Shown piece by piece: positions 43,570-50,052 of a DNA stretch of 64,000 nucleotides; position 1 is the stretch's first letter; the number at the start of each line of letters is the position of its first letter. A model generated the notes under the pieces. The model saw only the letters and a list, made by a program, of their open reading frames with translations, had not been told where the DNA came from and did not search any database. This DNA comes from Mesorhizobium muleiense (GTDB lineage Bacteria > Pseudomonadota > Alphaproteobacteria > Rhizobiales > Rhizobiaceae): the NCBI RefSeq assembly GCF_900099905.1, contig NZ_FNEE01000023.1:1-64000 (forward strand), given 5' to 3'. Made by a program: the position numbers and the translations under genes.

Positions 43570-44157
43570 ATGCGTATCTTCTCCACCATTCTCGCTGTTC
43601 GCCGCCGCTTTTCGTCTTGGATCGCCACAGGCGCCGCAAGGGAGAATGCCGTCATCGGGCAGCGCACGAAGTTCGGTGCCGGGGCGGAGATCTTCAACAT
43701 TCATGGCGACAGGTCCCGGGTCTCAATCGGCGCGGACAGCCATCTGGACGGACATCTGCAGGTCTTTGCCCATGAGGGTCGGATCAATATCGATGACTGG
43801 TTCTACCTTGGTCCAGGCTCGACGATTTGGTCATCGGATCCGGTGGGGATCAAGATCGGCAAACATGTCCACGTCTCGTGGGGGGTGGCGATCCACGATA
43901 CCAACTCGCATCCCATGGACCCGCAGAAGCGTTTTGCGCAGATGCAGGCCATCTTTCGCGAAGGCCACCCGCGCGTCGACCCAGGCATCCGCTCAGCACC
44001 GATCACAATCGGAGATGATGTCTGGATCGGCAACAGTGCCATGATAATGAAGGGTGTCACGATCGGCGACCGGGCGATAATTTCAGCCGGCTCAATCGTA
44101 CGGTCGGACGTTCCGGCCGACGCTTTGGTGCGGCCGGACCGCGACCTGGTGAAATGA
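43570..44157 (+). CDS. Left-handed beta-helix acyltransferase (WbbJ-like)
   Basis: A 195-residue hexapeptide-repeat acyltransferase: repeated (I/V)G-x-x-(T/S/A) rungs ([53 protein letters not shown] with the likely catalytic His, [26 protein letters not shown] in part). Probably O-acetylates a surface sugar. It follows the SGNH-type tail fibre on the same strand, which suggests a fibre that removes acetyl groups paired with an enzyme that adds them. The start at 43570 gives the family N-terminus. Confidence 0.88.
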   Translation: MRIFSTILAVRRRFSSWIATGAARENAVIGQRTKFGAGAEIFNIHGDRSRVSIGADSHLDGHLQVFAHEGRINIDDWFYLGPGSTIWSSDPVGIKIGKHVHVSWGVAIHDTNSHPMDPQKRFAQMQAIFREGHPRVDPGIRSAPITIGDDVWIGNSAMIMKGVTIGDRAIISAGSIVRSDVPADALVRPDRDLVK

Positions 44158-44206
44158 AATGATGCCTTCGCTCATCAATGAGCGTCGTCCCATCCTAGAG
44201 CGCCAA

Positions 44207-44238
44207 CCATTCGCTTGCGCCAAGGCGCGGGCGAATGG
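44207..44238. terminator. Bidirectional hairpin between convergent genes
   Basis: CCATTCGC (44207-44214) pairs with GCGAATGG (44231-44238), with an inner GCGC...GCGC stem. It lies between the acyltransferase (plus) and the first small paralogue (minus). No strong T-run. Confidence 0.4.
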
Positions 44239-44244
44239 CAACGG

Positions 44245-44415
44245 CTAATGGCGGCTGTCTTGCGGCTTGTTGTGAGGCTGGCTGTTCGACCACCAGACAA
44301 AATACAGCGAACCCACCTTCATGACCGGCACGCGGCGCTCGCGTTCGCGCCCCCGCAATTCGCGATAGACTTTTACCTTCAAGGTGCCGCCCGGCAGTTT
44401 GATGCGCACGGCCAT
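44245..44415 (-). CDS. Tandem small paralogue 1 (LPGGTLK family)
   Basis: A 56-residue protein beginning MAVRIKLPGGTLKVKVYREL, then RGRERERRVPVMKVGSLYFVWW. It shares this block with two neighbours on the same strand (44568-44753 and 45061-45243). The block looks like a beta-strand pair, a charged helix, then a strand ending in an aromatic pair. Start chosen at 44415 where the shared block begins. Function unknown. Promoter-like sequence lies at 44462-44491. Confidence 0.65.
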   Translation of the reverse strand: MAVRIKLPGGTLKVKVYRELRGRERERRVPVMKVGSLYFVWWSNSQPHNKPQDSRH

Positions 44416-44461
44416 CGGTTCAACTCCGCTGTGCAATTCAATGATGATGTGCGATGCAGCA

Positions 44462-44491
44462 ATTAGAGAACTTCCCCAGCCGAAGAGTCAA
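44462..44491 (-). promoter_or_regulatory. Promoter of paralogue 1 with palindrome in spacer
   Basis: On the minus strand: -35 TTGACT (44491-44486), 18-bp spacer, -10 TCTAAT (44467-44462). The spacer contains CTTCGGCTGGGGAAG, a degenerate inverted repeat. The same layout precedes paralogue 2. Confidence 0.55.
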
Positions 44492-44567
44492 CCGCCGATG
44501 CGCGCGTTTGTTGGCTTGACCGGAAGGGTTCAAGCGCAGCCGCCCGAGGACGGCTTTTTTCGGGCCG

Positions 44568-44753
44568 TCAAGGCGCTGCCCGAGATCGGTTTGGATCGTC
44601 GTCGGGCTGGTCGTTCAACGGACGCGGCCGGCAGCTGAAATACAGCGAGCCCAGCTTCAGAACCGGGATGCGGCGGGCGCGCTCACGCTCGCGCAACTCC
44701 CGATACACCTTCATCTTCAAGGTGCCGCCCGGCAACCTGATACGCACTGCCAT
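44568..44753 (-). CDS. Tandem small paralogue 2 (LPGGTLK family)
   Basis: A 61-residue protein starting MAVRIRLPGGTLKMKVYREL, then RERERARRIPVLKLGSLYFS. Nearly identical to paralogue 1 over 45 residues, then a divergent acidic tail (NDQPDDDPNRSRAAP). The WW pair of the other two is lost here (reads SCRP). Upstream -35/-10 region also duplicated. Confidence 0.65.
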   Translation of the reverse strand: MAVRIRLPGGTLKMKVYRELRERERARRIPVLKLGSLYFSCRPRPLNDQPDDDPNRSRAAP

Positions 44754-44784
44754 TGCTCCCAACCCCCGTTGTGCAATGCAGCGA

Positions 44785-44814
44785 CTTAGAGAGCTTCCGT
44801 GGCGGAAGAGTCAA
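44785..44814 (-). promoter_or_regulatory. Promoter of paralogue 2 with perfect palindrome in spacer
   Basis: On the minus strand: -35 TTGACT (44814-44809), 18-bp spacer, -10 TCTAAG (44790-44785). The spacer holds CTTCCGCCACGGAAG (44794-44808), a perfect CTTCCG/CGGAAG inverted repeat that looks like an operator. Confidence 0.55.
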
Positions 44815-44866
44815 GGGCTGATCGTTGATTATTTCCGCGGCTGTTTTCCGGGACCGGCTTGAGCGG

Positions 44867-45037
44867 GTGAATGGTGAATGGTGAATGGTGAATGGTGAAT
44901 GGTAGTAGTGAGTAGTGAGTAGTGAGTAGTGAGTAGTGAGTAGTGAGTGGTGAGTGGTGAGTGGTGAGTGGTGAGTGGTGAGTCGTGAGTGGTGAGTAGT
45001 GAGTAGTGAGTGGTGAGTGGTGAGTGGTGAGTAGAGT
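44867..45037 (+). repeat. Heptanucleotide tandem array (~24 units)
   Basis: Units of GTGAATG (five copies) change into GTGAGTA and GTGAGTG (about nineteen copies). At the right end TTCACTATTCACTATTCACC (45050-45069) is the inverted form of the left unit, so the region may form a hairpin. Because 7 is not a multiple of 3, every frame reads a repeating 7-residue pattern; those frames are not genes. Confidence 0.95.
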
Positions 45038-45060
45038 GAGAGCACCTTCTTCACTATTCA

Positions 45061-45243
45061 CTATTCACCCACTCCCTTTGGCGGGCGTCCGGACGGACGA
45101 TCCGAAATGCTGCTCGGCCACCAGACGATGAAATAGTCTCCAAGCCGCCAGACCGGGACTTGGCGCTTCTGCTCGCGGCGACGCAGCTCGTCCTTTTTCT
45201 TGATCTTCAGTGTCCCGCCCGGAAGCCTGATCCTGATTGTCAC
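45061..45243 (-). CDS. Tandem small paralogue 3 (LPGGTLK family)
   Basis: A 60-residue protein with GTG start: MTIRIRLPGGTLKIKKKDEL, then RRREQKRQVPVWRLGDYFIVWW. The most divergent of the three. Its stop (TAG) lies inside the inverted heptads beside the tandem array, so the array edge defines its C-terminus. The duplicated promoter of the other two is not obvious upstream. Confidence 0.62.
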   Translation of the reverse strand: MTIRIRLPGGTLKIKKKDELRRREQKRQVPVWRLGDYFIVWWPSSISDRPSGRPPKGVGE

Positions 45244-45362
45244 GCGCCCTCCGCACCTGTTCCCATGGGGTATGAACGGTTCATGCGAGCAGTTTATTCC
45301 GGCTAAGCGGTTTCCATCCCGATGGCAATACGGATCGAGCTGTTCTCAACTGGTCAATGCCG

Positions 45363-45542
45363 TCAGTTGAAGAAATTCGCCATGCCCTGGAAGGCCAGGA
45401 ACGCATAGACGATCGGCCCGGCTATCAGCCCGCAATAGAGGCACAGGATCACCGCCAGCGCGACAAGCAGAGGCTTGTCGCGGCCGACCGCGCAGAGCTC
45501 GGCCTTCACCGTCCAGCGCGCCGTTCCTTCGTCTTGCGACAT
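45363..45542 (-). CDS. Small membrane protein
   Basis: A 59-residue protein (MSQDEGTARWTVKAELCAVG...) with one long hydrophobic region, PLLVALAVILCLYCGLIAGP followed by IVYAFLAFQGMANFF, one or two membrane helices. The start at 45542 avoids the 21-bp repeats upstream that longer frames would read. It could be a phage superinfection or lysis-type membrane protein, but there is no direct evidence. Confidence 0.55.
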   Translation of the reverse strand: MSQDEGTARWTVKAELCAVGRDKPLLVALAVILCLYCGLIAGPIVYAFLAFQGMANFFN

Positions 45543-45580
45543 CGGCAAATCCCCACAGTTTGGGGCCATTTCACACAATC

Positions 45581-45664
45581 GCCTGCAAACATCAACCGGG
45601 CGCCTGCAAACATCAACCGGGCGCCTGCAAACATCAAGCTGGCGCCTGCAAACATCAACCTGGG
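45581..45664 (+). repeat. Four tandem 21-bp repeats
   Basis: GCCTGCAAACATCAACCGGG(C) at 45581, 45602, 45623 and 45644; the third unit has GCTGG and the fourth CTGGG in place of CCGGG. They lie between the divergent small membrane gene and the muramidase, ending 15 nt before its start: an operator-array-like position. Confidence 0.92.
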
Positions 45665-45678
45665 AAAGGACCAAGACC

Positions 45679-46479
45679 ATGGACATGACGTTCAAGGGCG
45701 CCGCCAGGCGCCTCGACGATCTCGATCTGCCAAGACTCGGCGCCAGCATCGGCGTCGGCGAGGACGAGATCCACGCCTTTCTCGATGTCGAAACCAGCGG
45801 GCATGGCTTCGACGCCCAGGGCCGGCCGGTGATCCTGTTCGAGCCGCATGTGTTTTACCGCAATCTCGCGGGCGCGGCTCGGGCAAAGGCGGTAGCGGCC
45901 GGCCTTGCCTATGCCAAATGGGGCGAAAAGCCTTATCCCCGCGACAGCTATCCGCGCCTGAAAGCCGCCTGCGCCATCGACGAGACGGCGGCGCTCAGAT
46001 CGGCGTCATGGGGGCTCGGCCAGGTTCTCGGCGAGAATTTCAGGGCGGCCGGCTTCCTCACCGTGCAGTTGATGGTCGAAGCCATGATGGCGGACGAGGC
46101 GCTGCAGCTGGCGGCGGCGGTCAATTTCATCGCCGCCAACCGGCTCGACGGCAAATTGCGCAAGCATGACTGGGCCGGCTTCGCCAGGGGCTACAACGGC
46201 GCATCCTATGCGAAGAACGCCTACGATATCAGGCTTGCCGAGGCATTCCGCAAATGGTCCGGGATCAGGGACACGCCGCCCCCTCCGGCGCCGGTTCCGA
46301 TCCCGCAGCCGCCGCAACCGAAGGGTTTCACGCCCGCCAAGGCAGAGCCGGGCAAAGCCGGAGTGCGGCGCGGACCGTTGTCCGGACCGTTTTCCGGATC
46401 GTTGTCCGGATTATGGGCCGCAGTGCTGGCTCCATTGGTCGCCGCAATCCTCTCCCTGTTTCGAAAGGTAAAGCCATGA
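45679..46479 (+). CDS. N-acetylmuramidase family endolysin
   Basis: A 266-residue peptidoglycan hydrolase of the N-acetylmuramidase family: IHAFLDVETSGHGFDAQGRP with the likely catalytic Glu38, HVFYRNLAG, YAKWGEKPYPRDSYPRLKAACAIDE in part, SASWGLGQVLG and HDWAGFARGYNGASYAKNAYD. The C-terminal third has a Pro-rich linker, a short SG-repeat (GPLSGPFSGSLSG) and a membrane helix (LWAAVLAPLVAAILSLF), so the enzyme is probably membrane-tethered. GGGAAAGGACC lies before the ATG at 45679. Overlaps the next gene (ATGA). Confidence 0.92.
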   Translation: MDMTFKGAARRLDDLDLPRLGASIGVGEDEIHAFLDVETSGHGFDAQGRPVILFEPHVFYRNLAGAARAKAVAAGLAYAKWGEKPYPRDSYPRLKAACAIDETAALRSASWGLGQVLGENFRAAGFLTVQLMVEAMMADEALQLAAAVNFIAANRLDGKLRKHDWAGFARGYNGASYAKNAYDIRLAEAFRKWSGIRDTPPPPAPVPIPQPPQPKGFTPAKAEPGKAGVRRGPLSGPFSGSLSGLWAAVLAPLVAAILSLFRKVKP

Positions 46480-46694
46480 CCTGGTTCAATACCAACGCCG
46501 CGCACAATCTGATCAATGTGCTGATCCTGCTGCTCACCGGCCTGGTGGGCTTCGACTGGACGCTGTTCGGCATCGACGCCGCCCTGGCGCTAAAAATCAC
46601 CGGGGTGCTGGCCCTGCTCAAGATCCTGATCAATGTCGTGCGCGACGGCGTCGCCGGACTCGTCAGAAACCAGCCTGCCGTGGAGGGCCATTGA
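46476..46694 (+). CDS. Small two-helix membrane protein, holin-like
   Basis: A 72-residue protein with two hydrophobic segments (HNLINVLILLLTGLVGFDW and LALKITGVLALLKILINVV). It starts on the muramidase stop (ATGA) and lies in the lysis block, which suggests a holin or pinholin. Family not certain. Confidence 0.65.
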   Translation: MTWFNTNAAHNLINVLILLLTGLVGFDWTLFGIDAALALKITGVLALLKILINVVRDGVAGLVRNQPAVEGH

Positions 46695-46695
46695 G

Positions 46696-46956
46696 ATGTG
46701 GGTGCTTTCCATGCTGGGCGCGCTCGCCGGCAACACGACGATCTTGGCGATTTTCGCCGCGCTTGTCGGCGGCATCGGCCTGTTTGTCGCCGGCGGTCGG
46801 GCCAACAAGGATGCGGCCAGGCGAGCGGCAGAAAAACTCGTTGCCGTCGAGGAGCGCCTTGAAATGGACCGCGAGGCGACCGATGCCGAACGCGCGGCGC
46901 GCGACCTGCCGGACGAAGCCGCACGGCGGGAGGCGATGCGATGGTCAAAGCGCTGA
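46696..46956 (+). CDS. Inner-membrane spanin-like protein (Rz-like)
   Basis: An 86-residue protein: N-terminal membrane helix (GNTTILAIFAALVGGIGLFV) followed by a charged coiled coil (AARRAAEKLVAVEERLEMDREATDAER in part) ending DEAARREAMRWSKR. This is the i-spanin plan. The next gene, a lipoprotein, starts inside its last 16 bases in another frame, as in Rz/Rz1 pairs. Confidence 0.7.
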   Translation: MWVLSMLGALAGNTTILAIFAALVGGIGLFVAGGRANKDAARRAAEKLVAVEERLEMDREATDAERAARDLPDEAARREAMRWSKR

Positions 46957-47192
46957 TGCTGCTGCCCAAGAGCCTGCTGTTTGGGTGCCTGTTGCCCAAG
47001 CGCCTGCTGTTTGGCGGCCTGCTGCTCGCCGGGTGCGCAACGCCGGTTTCGCCGGCGCGCCAGGTCTGGTGCGACCACAACCAGCCGCGTCGTGCGTCCG
47101 CCGCCGTCGTCGCCGCCATGACGCGGCCCGAGCTCGACGAAATCAATGCCTACAACGGCAAGGGCGCCAGATGGTGCGGGTGGAAGCCATGA
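46941..47192 (+). CDS. Small lipoprotein, possible outer-membrane spanin (Rz1-like)
   Basis: An 83-residue protein with a long hydrophobic head (LLFGCLLPKRLLFGGLLLAG), lipobox LLAGC, and a mature part of about 50 residues (ATPVSPARQVWCDHNQPRR..., NAYNGKGARWCGW). It overlaps the i-spanin-like gene by 16 nt. The leader contains a duplicated LPK(S/R)LLFG motif. Could instead be a phage lipoprotein of other role. Confidence 0.6.
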   Translation: MVKALMLLPKSLLFGCLLPKRLLFGGLLLAGCATPVSPARQVWCDHNQPRRASAAVVAAMTRPELDEINAYNGKGARWCGWKP

Positions 47193-47527
47193 TACAGGAA
47201 CTTCTCGACGCGCTCGGCATCAAGGCGCCGGTGGTGGTCGCCGGCCTTTCCGGCGGGATTTTGCGAGCCCTGTCGCGCCACCGCTACAAGGTTCGCGAGA
47301 TGGTGGCGTCGCCGATCTGCGGCGCGCTGGCGGCGGCCTACCTGACGCTCCCCGTGGTGCTCTATATCCGCGCCGGCCTGGCGATTCCAGCCAACGACGA
47401 CACCACGACGCTGGCCGCGGCGTTCCTCATCGGCGTCTCGGCGATGTGGATCTCGGACATCGTCTTCGAAGTGGTGGTCAGGCGGTTCAAGCCCGAGAAG
47501 GAGGAGTGGCCGGAGAAGGAGGAGTGA
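47189..47527 (+). CDS. Phage membrane protein, holin-like
   Basis: A 112-residue protein with about three membrane segments (APVVVAGLSGGILRALS, SPICGALAAAYLTLPVVLYI, LAAAFLIGVSAMWISDIVFEVV) and a charged C-terminus (KPEKEEWPEKEE). It overlaps the preceding stop (ATGA). Position at the end of the lysis block suggests a second holin or related lysis protein. It is the last gene of the phage cassette. Confidence 0.65.
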   Translation: MIQELLDALGIKAPVVVAGLSGGILRALSRHRYKVREMVASPICGALAAAYLTLPVVLYIRAGLAIPANDDTTTLAAAFLIGVSAMWISDIVFEVVVRRFKPEKEEWPEKEE

Positions 47528-47596
47528 TCGCGGCTGACTTGTTGCGCCGCAGTATCACTCTTGCGGGAGACACTGGTAAAGGTGGGGTGAAGGTGC

Positions 47597-47621
47597 GGAA
47601 CCACGGCCGAAGCTGCGCGTT
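47597..47621 (+). promoter_or_regulatory. Putative EcfG (general stress) promoter
   Basis: GGAAC (47597-47601), 16-nt spacer, CGTT (47618-47621), the consensus of alphaproteobacterial EcfG sigma factors. It lies 28 nt before the ATG of the secreted protein at 47649. Confidence 0.65.
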
Positions 47622-47648
47622 AGGCACGACCTTTGCCGAGGATGCAGC

Positions 47649-47942
47649 ATGCCAGCTCGCCCAATCGTCGCGACAGCCGCAGCGATCCTGATCGCCGCCA
47701 CAAGCATGGCTCACGCCCGGCCGGATACGCGCGCCATGACATGCGAACAGACGCAGCTTCTGATCCAGAGCCGGCGCGCGGTGGTGCTGACCACCGGCCG
47801 CAACACCTATGACCGCTATGTCCGCCGGTTCGGCAATGAATGCGACTGGCCCGAAGTGCCTGTCGCCGCCTATGTCAGGACGCTTGACGGTCAATGCCGG
47901 GTCCACCGATGCGAGGAGCCGGTGTTCGATTTCCCGGACTAG
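47649..47942 (+). CDS. Secreted hypothetical protein
   Basis: A 97-residue protein with a signal peptide (IVATAAAILIAATSMAHA) and a mature part with four Cys (MTCEQTQLL, NECDWPEV, GQCRVHRCEEP), likely two disulfides. GAGGATGCAGC precedes the ATG. No family recognised. An EcfG-type promoter lies just upstream, so it is probably stress-induced. Confidence 0.7.
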   Translation: MPARPIVATAAAILIAATSMAHARPDTRAMTCEQTQLLIQSRRAVVLTTGRNTYDRYVRRFGNECDWPEVPVAAYVRTLDGQCRVHRCEEPVFDFPD

Positions 47943-47990
47943 TGGGGCTGACGACTTCGTCAGCGTTGCGGGATGAGTGCCGAGGCCGAA

Positions 47991-48150
47991 GCTGCTGATC
48001 TCCCCCCTTGAGGGGGAGATGGCCGGCAGGCCAGAGGGGGGCGCCGCGCGTCGAGCGCCAACCTCCACTGTCGCAAGAGAGAAGGCCGCGCCCAGTCGAA
48101 CCGACCCCCTCTGCCCTGCCGGGCATCTCCCCCTCAAGGGGGGAGGTCGC
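47991..48150. repeat. Pair of family A palindromes in opposite orientation
   Basis: 47991-48045: GATCTCCCCCCTTGAGGGGG, GATGGCCGGCAGGCCAGAGG. 48105-48150: CCCCCTCTGCCCTGCCGGGC, ATCTCCCCCTCAAGGGGGGA. The two face each other across a 60-bp centre, making one larger inverted repeat. Confidence 0.75.
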
Positions 48151-48151
48151 T

Positions 48152-48298
48152 CTAGAAGCCGAAGAACTGCCAGCCGATGAGGTAGCCAAGCGCGACGACC
48201 GCCAGGGGAAACAAGGCCGGCGCCAGCCGGCTCAGGGCGGAGTTGCTTGCCGGCTCCTTTGGGGCGCTTCTTTCGGCGTTTCCGAGGTTCTTGGTCAT
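48152..48298 (-). CDS. Small single-span membrane protein
   Basis: A 48-residue protein: hydrophilic head (MTKNLGNAERSAPKEPASNS) and one C-terminal helix (LFPLAVVALGYLIGWQFFGF). The stop is immediately beside the family A repeat. No family recognised; typical of small rhizobial membrane proteins. Confidence 0.5.
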   Translation of the reverse strand: MTKNLGNAERSAPKEPASNSALSRLAPALFPLAVVALGYLIGWQFFGF

Positions 48299-48442
48299 TC
48301 CGCTATAGTAGCAATCGCTGATTAACGATTCCCCAACATGCCGCGCCGGCGCGATGGAGCCGGGCGGCTTGCTGCAGGCGGGAACCAATCGCCGCCAACC
48401 GGCTTTGGCAAAGAGGCGATCGTTCGCGCGGAGGCGTTCGAC

Positions 48443-48763
48443 ATGAAACCTTTCGCATTGCTGCCAATCACGCTGCTCGGCGCACTGGCGTTGGCGGCGC
48501 CGGTTGCCGCCCAGACGGATAACCAGACACAAGACCAGGCGCCTGCCGGCCACTGCCAGGCGCAGCCGCAGAACGGCGAGCAGCAGCCGCCGCCCGTCAG
48601 CAACGGTGACAACAACAACCTGACCGATACTCTTGACCCCTGCAACGGCGTGCTGCTGCCGCCGCCGACCGGCGATCAGGGCGTGGCCGCACCGCCGCCG
48701 GACCAAGGCAGGACACCGGTGCTCAAGCCCGGCGAGGTCCCGGCGCAGCCGCCGAAACCATAG
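48443..48763 (+). CDS. Secreted Pro/Gln-rich hypothetical protein
   Basis: A 106-residue protein with a clear signal peptide (FALLPITLLGALALAAPVAA) and a low-complexity Pro/Gln/Asn-rich mature part (two Cys: GHCQAQ and DPCNGV; ends VLKPGEVPAQPPKP). CGGAGGCGTTCGAC precedes the ATG. Likely periplasmic and unstructured; function unknown. Confidence 0.7.
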   Translation: MKPFALLPITLLGALALAAPVAAQTDNQTQDQAPAGHCQAQPQNGEQQPPPVSNGDNNNLTDTLDPCNGVLLPPPTGDQGVAAPPPDQGRTPVLKPGEVPAQPPKP

Positions 48764-48990
48764 ATTGGGGGCATTTGCCGGTCTCGCGCCTGACGTGCCG
48801 GCGCCGGCAGGGATTTTTTGCCGTAGGGAGCGGAACATTAGTTATCGCTGAATGTTCTTTTCGAAGCAGTCGATATCACCCCCCTCCGGTATCGCTGCTG
48901 ATCGGGCAAAACCGATCGGCCCGCGCGCTTGGGCGACCAAGATCGCGGGCCACTGCCAGCCAACGCGGCGATCAATTAGTCGCCGCTCAC

Positions 48991-49016
48991 GGAACAAGAC
49001 GGTTTCGTCAAACGTT
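48991..49016 (+). promoter_or_regulatory. Putative EcfG (general stress) promoter
   Basis: GGAAC (48991-48995), 17-nt spacer, CGTT (49013-49016). It lies 65 nt before the DUF1236 gene. A weaker relative (GGAAC...TGTT) occurs at about 48831-48855. Confidence 0.65.
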
Positions 49017-49080
49017 GGCTTTTGGGCTGAGTCGTCCCGACTGTGGACAGCAGAGCCCGCAAACCAGACAGGAGAAGACG

Positions 49081-49380
49081 ATGAAAATCCACCTTGTTCC
49101 TGCCGCCGCCGGGCTGGCTTTGCTGGCCGGTGTCGGCGTCGCCACCGCAGACCAGGTGATTATCACGCCCGAGCAGCAGACGGTCGTCCGCCAATATGTG
49201 GAGAGGCACCCGCTGGCGTCGATCAGCCTCCTGGGCGTGGAACTCAACGTCGGTTCCACCTTGCCCGACACGGTTGAACTTCATGAGGTTCCCGACGTCG
49301 AATACAGATATGTAGTCGTCGACGATCGCACCGTGCTGGTCGATCCCGGCACCCGCAGGATCGTGCAGGTCATCGACTGA
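49081..49380 (+). CDS. Secreted DUF1236 protein
   Basis: A 99-residue protein: signal peptide (LVPAAAGLALLAGVGVATA) then a DUF1236 domain (VIITPEQQTVVRQYVERHPL, GVELNVGSTLPDTVELHEVP, YVVVDDRTVLVDPGTRRIVQVI in part). Periplasmic family of unknown function common in Rhizobiales. CAGGAGAAGACG precedes the ATG. The EcfG-type promoter upstream fits stress induction. An inverted repeat (CCGCCGCTCT...AGAGCGGCGG, 49389-49425) follows the stop. Confidence 0.88.
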   Translation: MKIHLVPAAAGLALLAGVGVATADQVIITPEQQTVVRQYVERHPLASISLLGVELNVGSTLPDTVELHEVPDVEYRYVVVDDRTVLVDPGTRRIVQVID

Positions 49381-49483
49381 CCTTCACCCGCCGCTCTCCC
49401 GGGAAGACGCGGGAAGAGCGGCGGCTCGCCGGCAGGCAGCCGGCTGTCGATCGTCTTCGTGGCGGGACGGAAGGAGCCATTCC

Positions 49484-49753
49484 ATGTTGCCGCATGTCGA
49501 ATCACGCGATGTGGCCGCATCCGTCGACAAGCTGCTTGCCAAACGGGGCTCTGCCCTGTTGTCGATGAAGGCGTTGATTGCAGCCGTGCGTGAGCAAACC
49601 GGAACCGAGCGCTCGGACGCGGATCTGGCGGGGCTGATCACCAAAAAGGCGGCACTCCTCGGTCTCGCGGTCCTGTCCGATTTGGGCGGACCAGACTCAG
49701 GCCGACCCGATCTGGGCCGAAGCCCCCAAGACGCCGGTCGAAAATTCAGCTAG
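49484..49753 (+). CDS. Hypothetical protein
   Basis: An 89-residue soluble protein, helical N-terminal part (SRDVAASVDKLLAKRGSALLSMKALIAAVREQTG in part) and a low-complexity tail with GGPDSGRPDLGRSPQDAG. GGAAGGAGCC precedes the ATG. 37 nt before the DUF2934 gene. No family recognised. Confidence 0.6.
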   Translation: MLPHVESRDVAASVDKLLAKRGSALLSMKALIAAVREQTGTERSDADLAGLITKKAALLGLAVLSDLGGPDSGRPDLGRSPQDAGRKFS

Positions 49754-49790
49754 AAGTTGTCGCTCACCGATTTGAGCCGAGGAGGCAACA

Positions 49791-50027
49791 GTGACTGATA
49801 ACAGGCAGGAACGCATTCGCCGGCGGGCTCACGCGATCTGGGAGCAGGCCGGCCGGCCCGACGGCGCGCATCAGCAGCACTGGGACCAGGCCGCGGCCGA
49901 GATCGACGGTGGTGGGGAAAGCGGACCCAAAGCCAAGACTGCTCGGCCAAAGGCGCCGGCTCGGCCGAAGGAGCCGGCGGCCGGCAAGCTGACCAGTTCA
50001 AAGACTGCCCGGCCGCGCAAGGGCTAG
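49791..50027 (+). CDS. DUF2934 protein
   Basis: A 78-residue protein starting with GTG: DUF2934 signature ERIRRRAHAIWEQAGRPDGAHQQHWDQA in part, then a Lys/Pro/Ala-rich tail (ARPKAPARPKEPAAGKLTSS). Family is small, stress-associated in rhizobia, function unknown. GGAGGCAACA precedes the start. Confidence 0.85.
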   Translation: MTDNRQERIRRRAHAIWEQAGRPDGAHQQHWDQAAAEIDGGGESGPKAKTARPKAPARPKEPAAGKLTSSKTARPRKG

Positions 50028-50052
50028 CCGCCATCTGATGTAGTGCTCTACG

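Noticed and set aside
44683-45054. Minus-strand frame reading the heptanucleotide array (Ser/Leu/Thr/His repeats)
   Set aside because: Pure translation of the tandem repeat plus the antisense of a promoter region; no independent evidence of a gene.
45581-45664. CRISPR-like array
   Set aside because: Units are directly adjacent without spacers, and no cas genes are present.
45475-45678. Upstream extension of the muramidase through the 21-bp repeats (QTSTGRL repeats)
   Set aside because: The ATG at 45679 has the ribosome-binding site and begins just before the domain; the extension is repeat-derived.
24013-47527. Intact inducible prophage
   Set aside because: No integrase, excisionase, repressor or replication genes seen, the terminase is split and the large ejection protein is absent.
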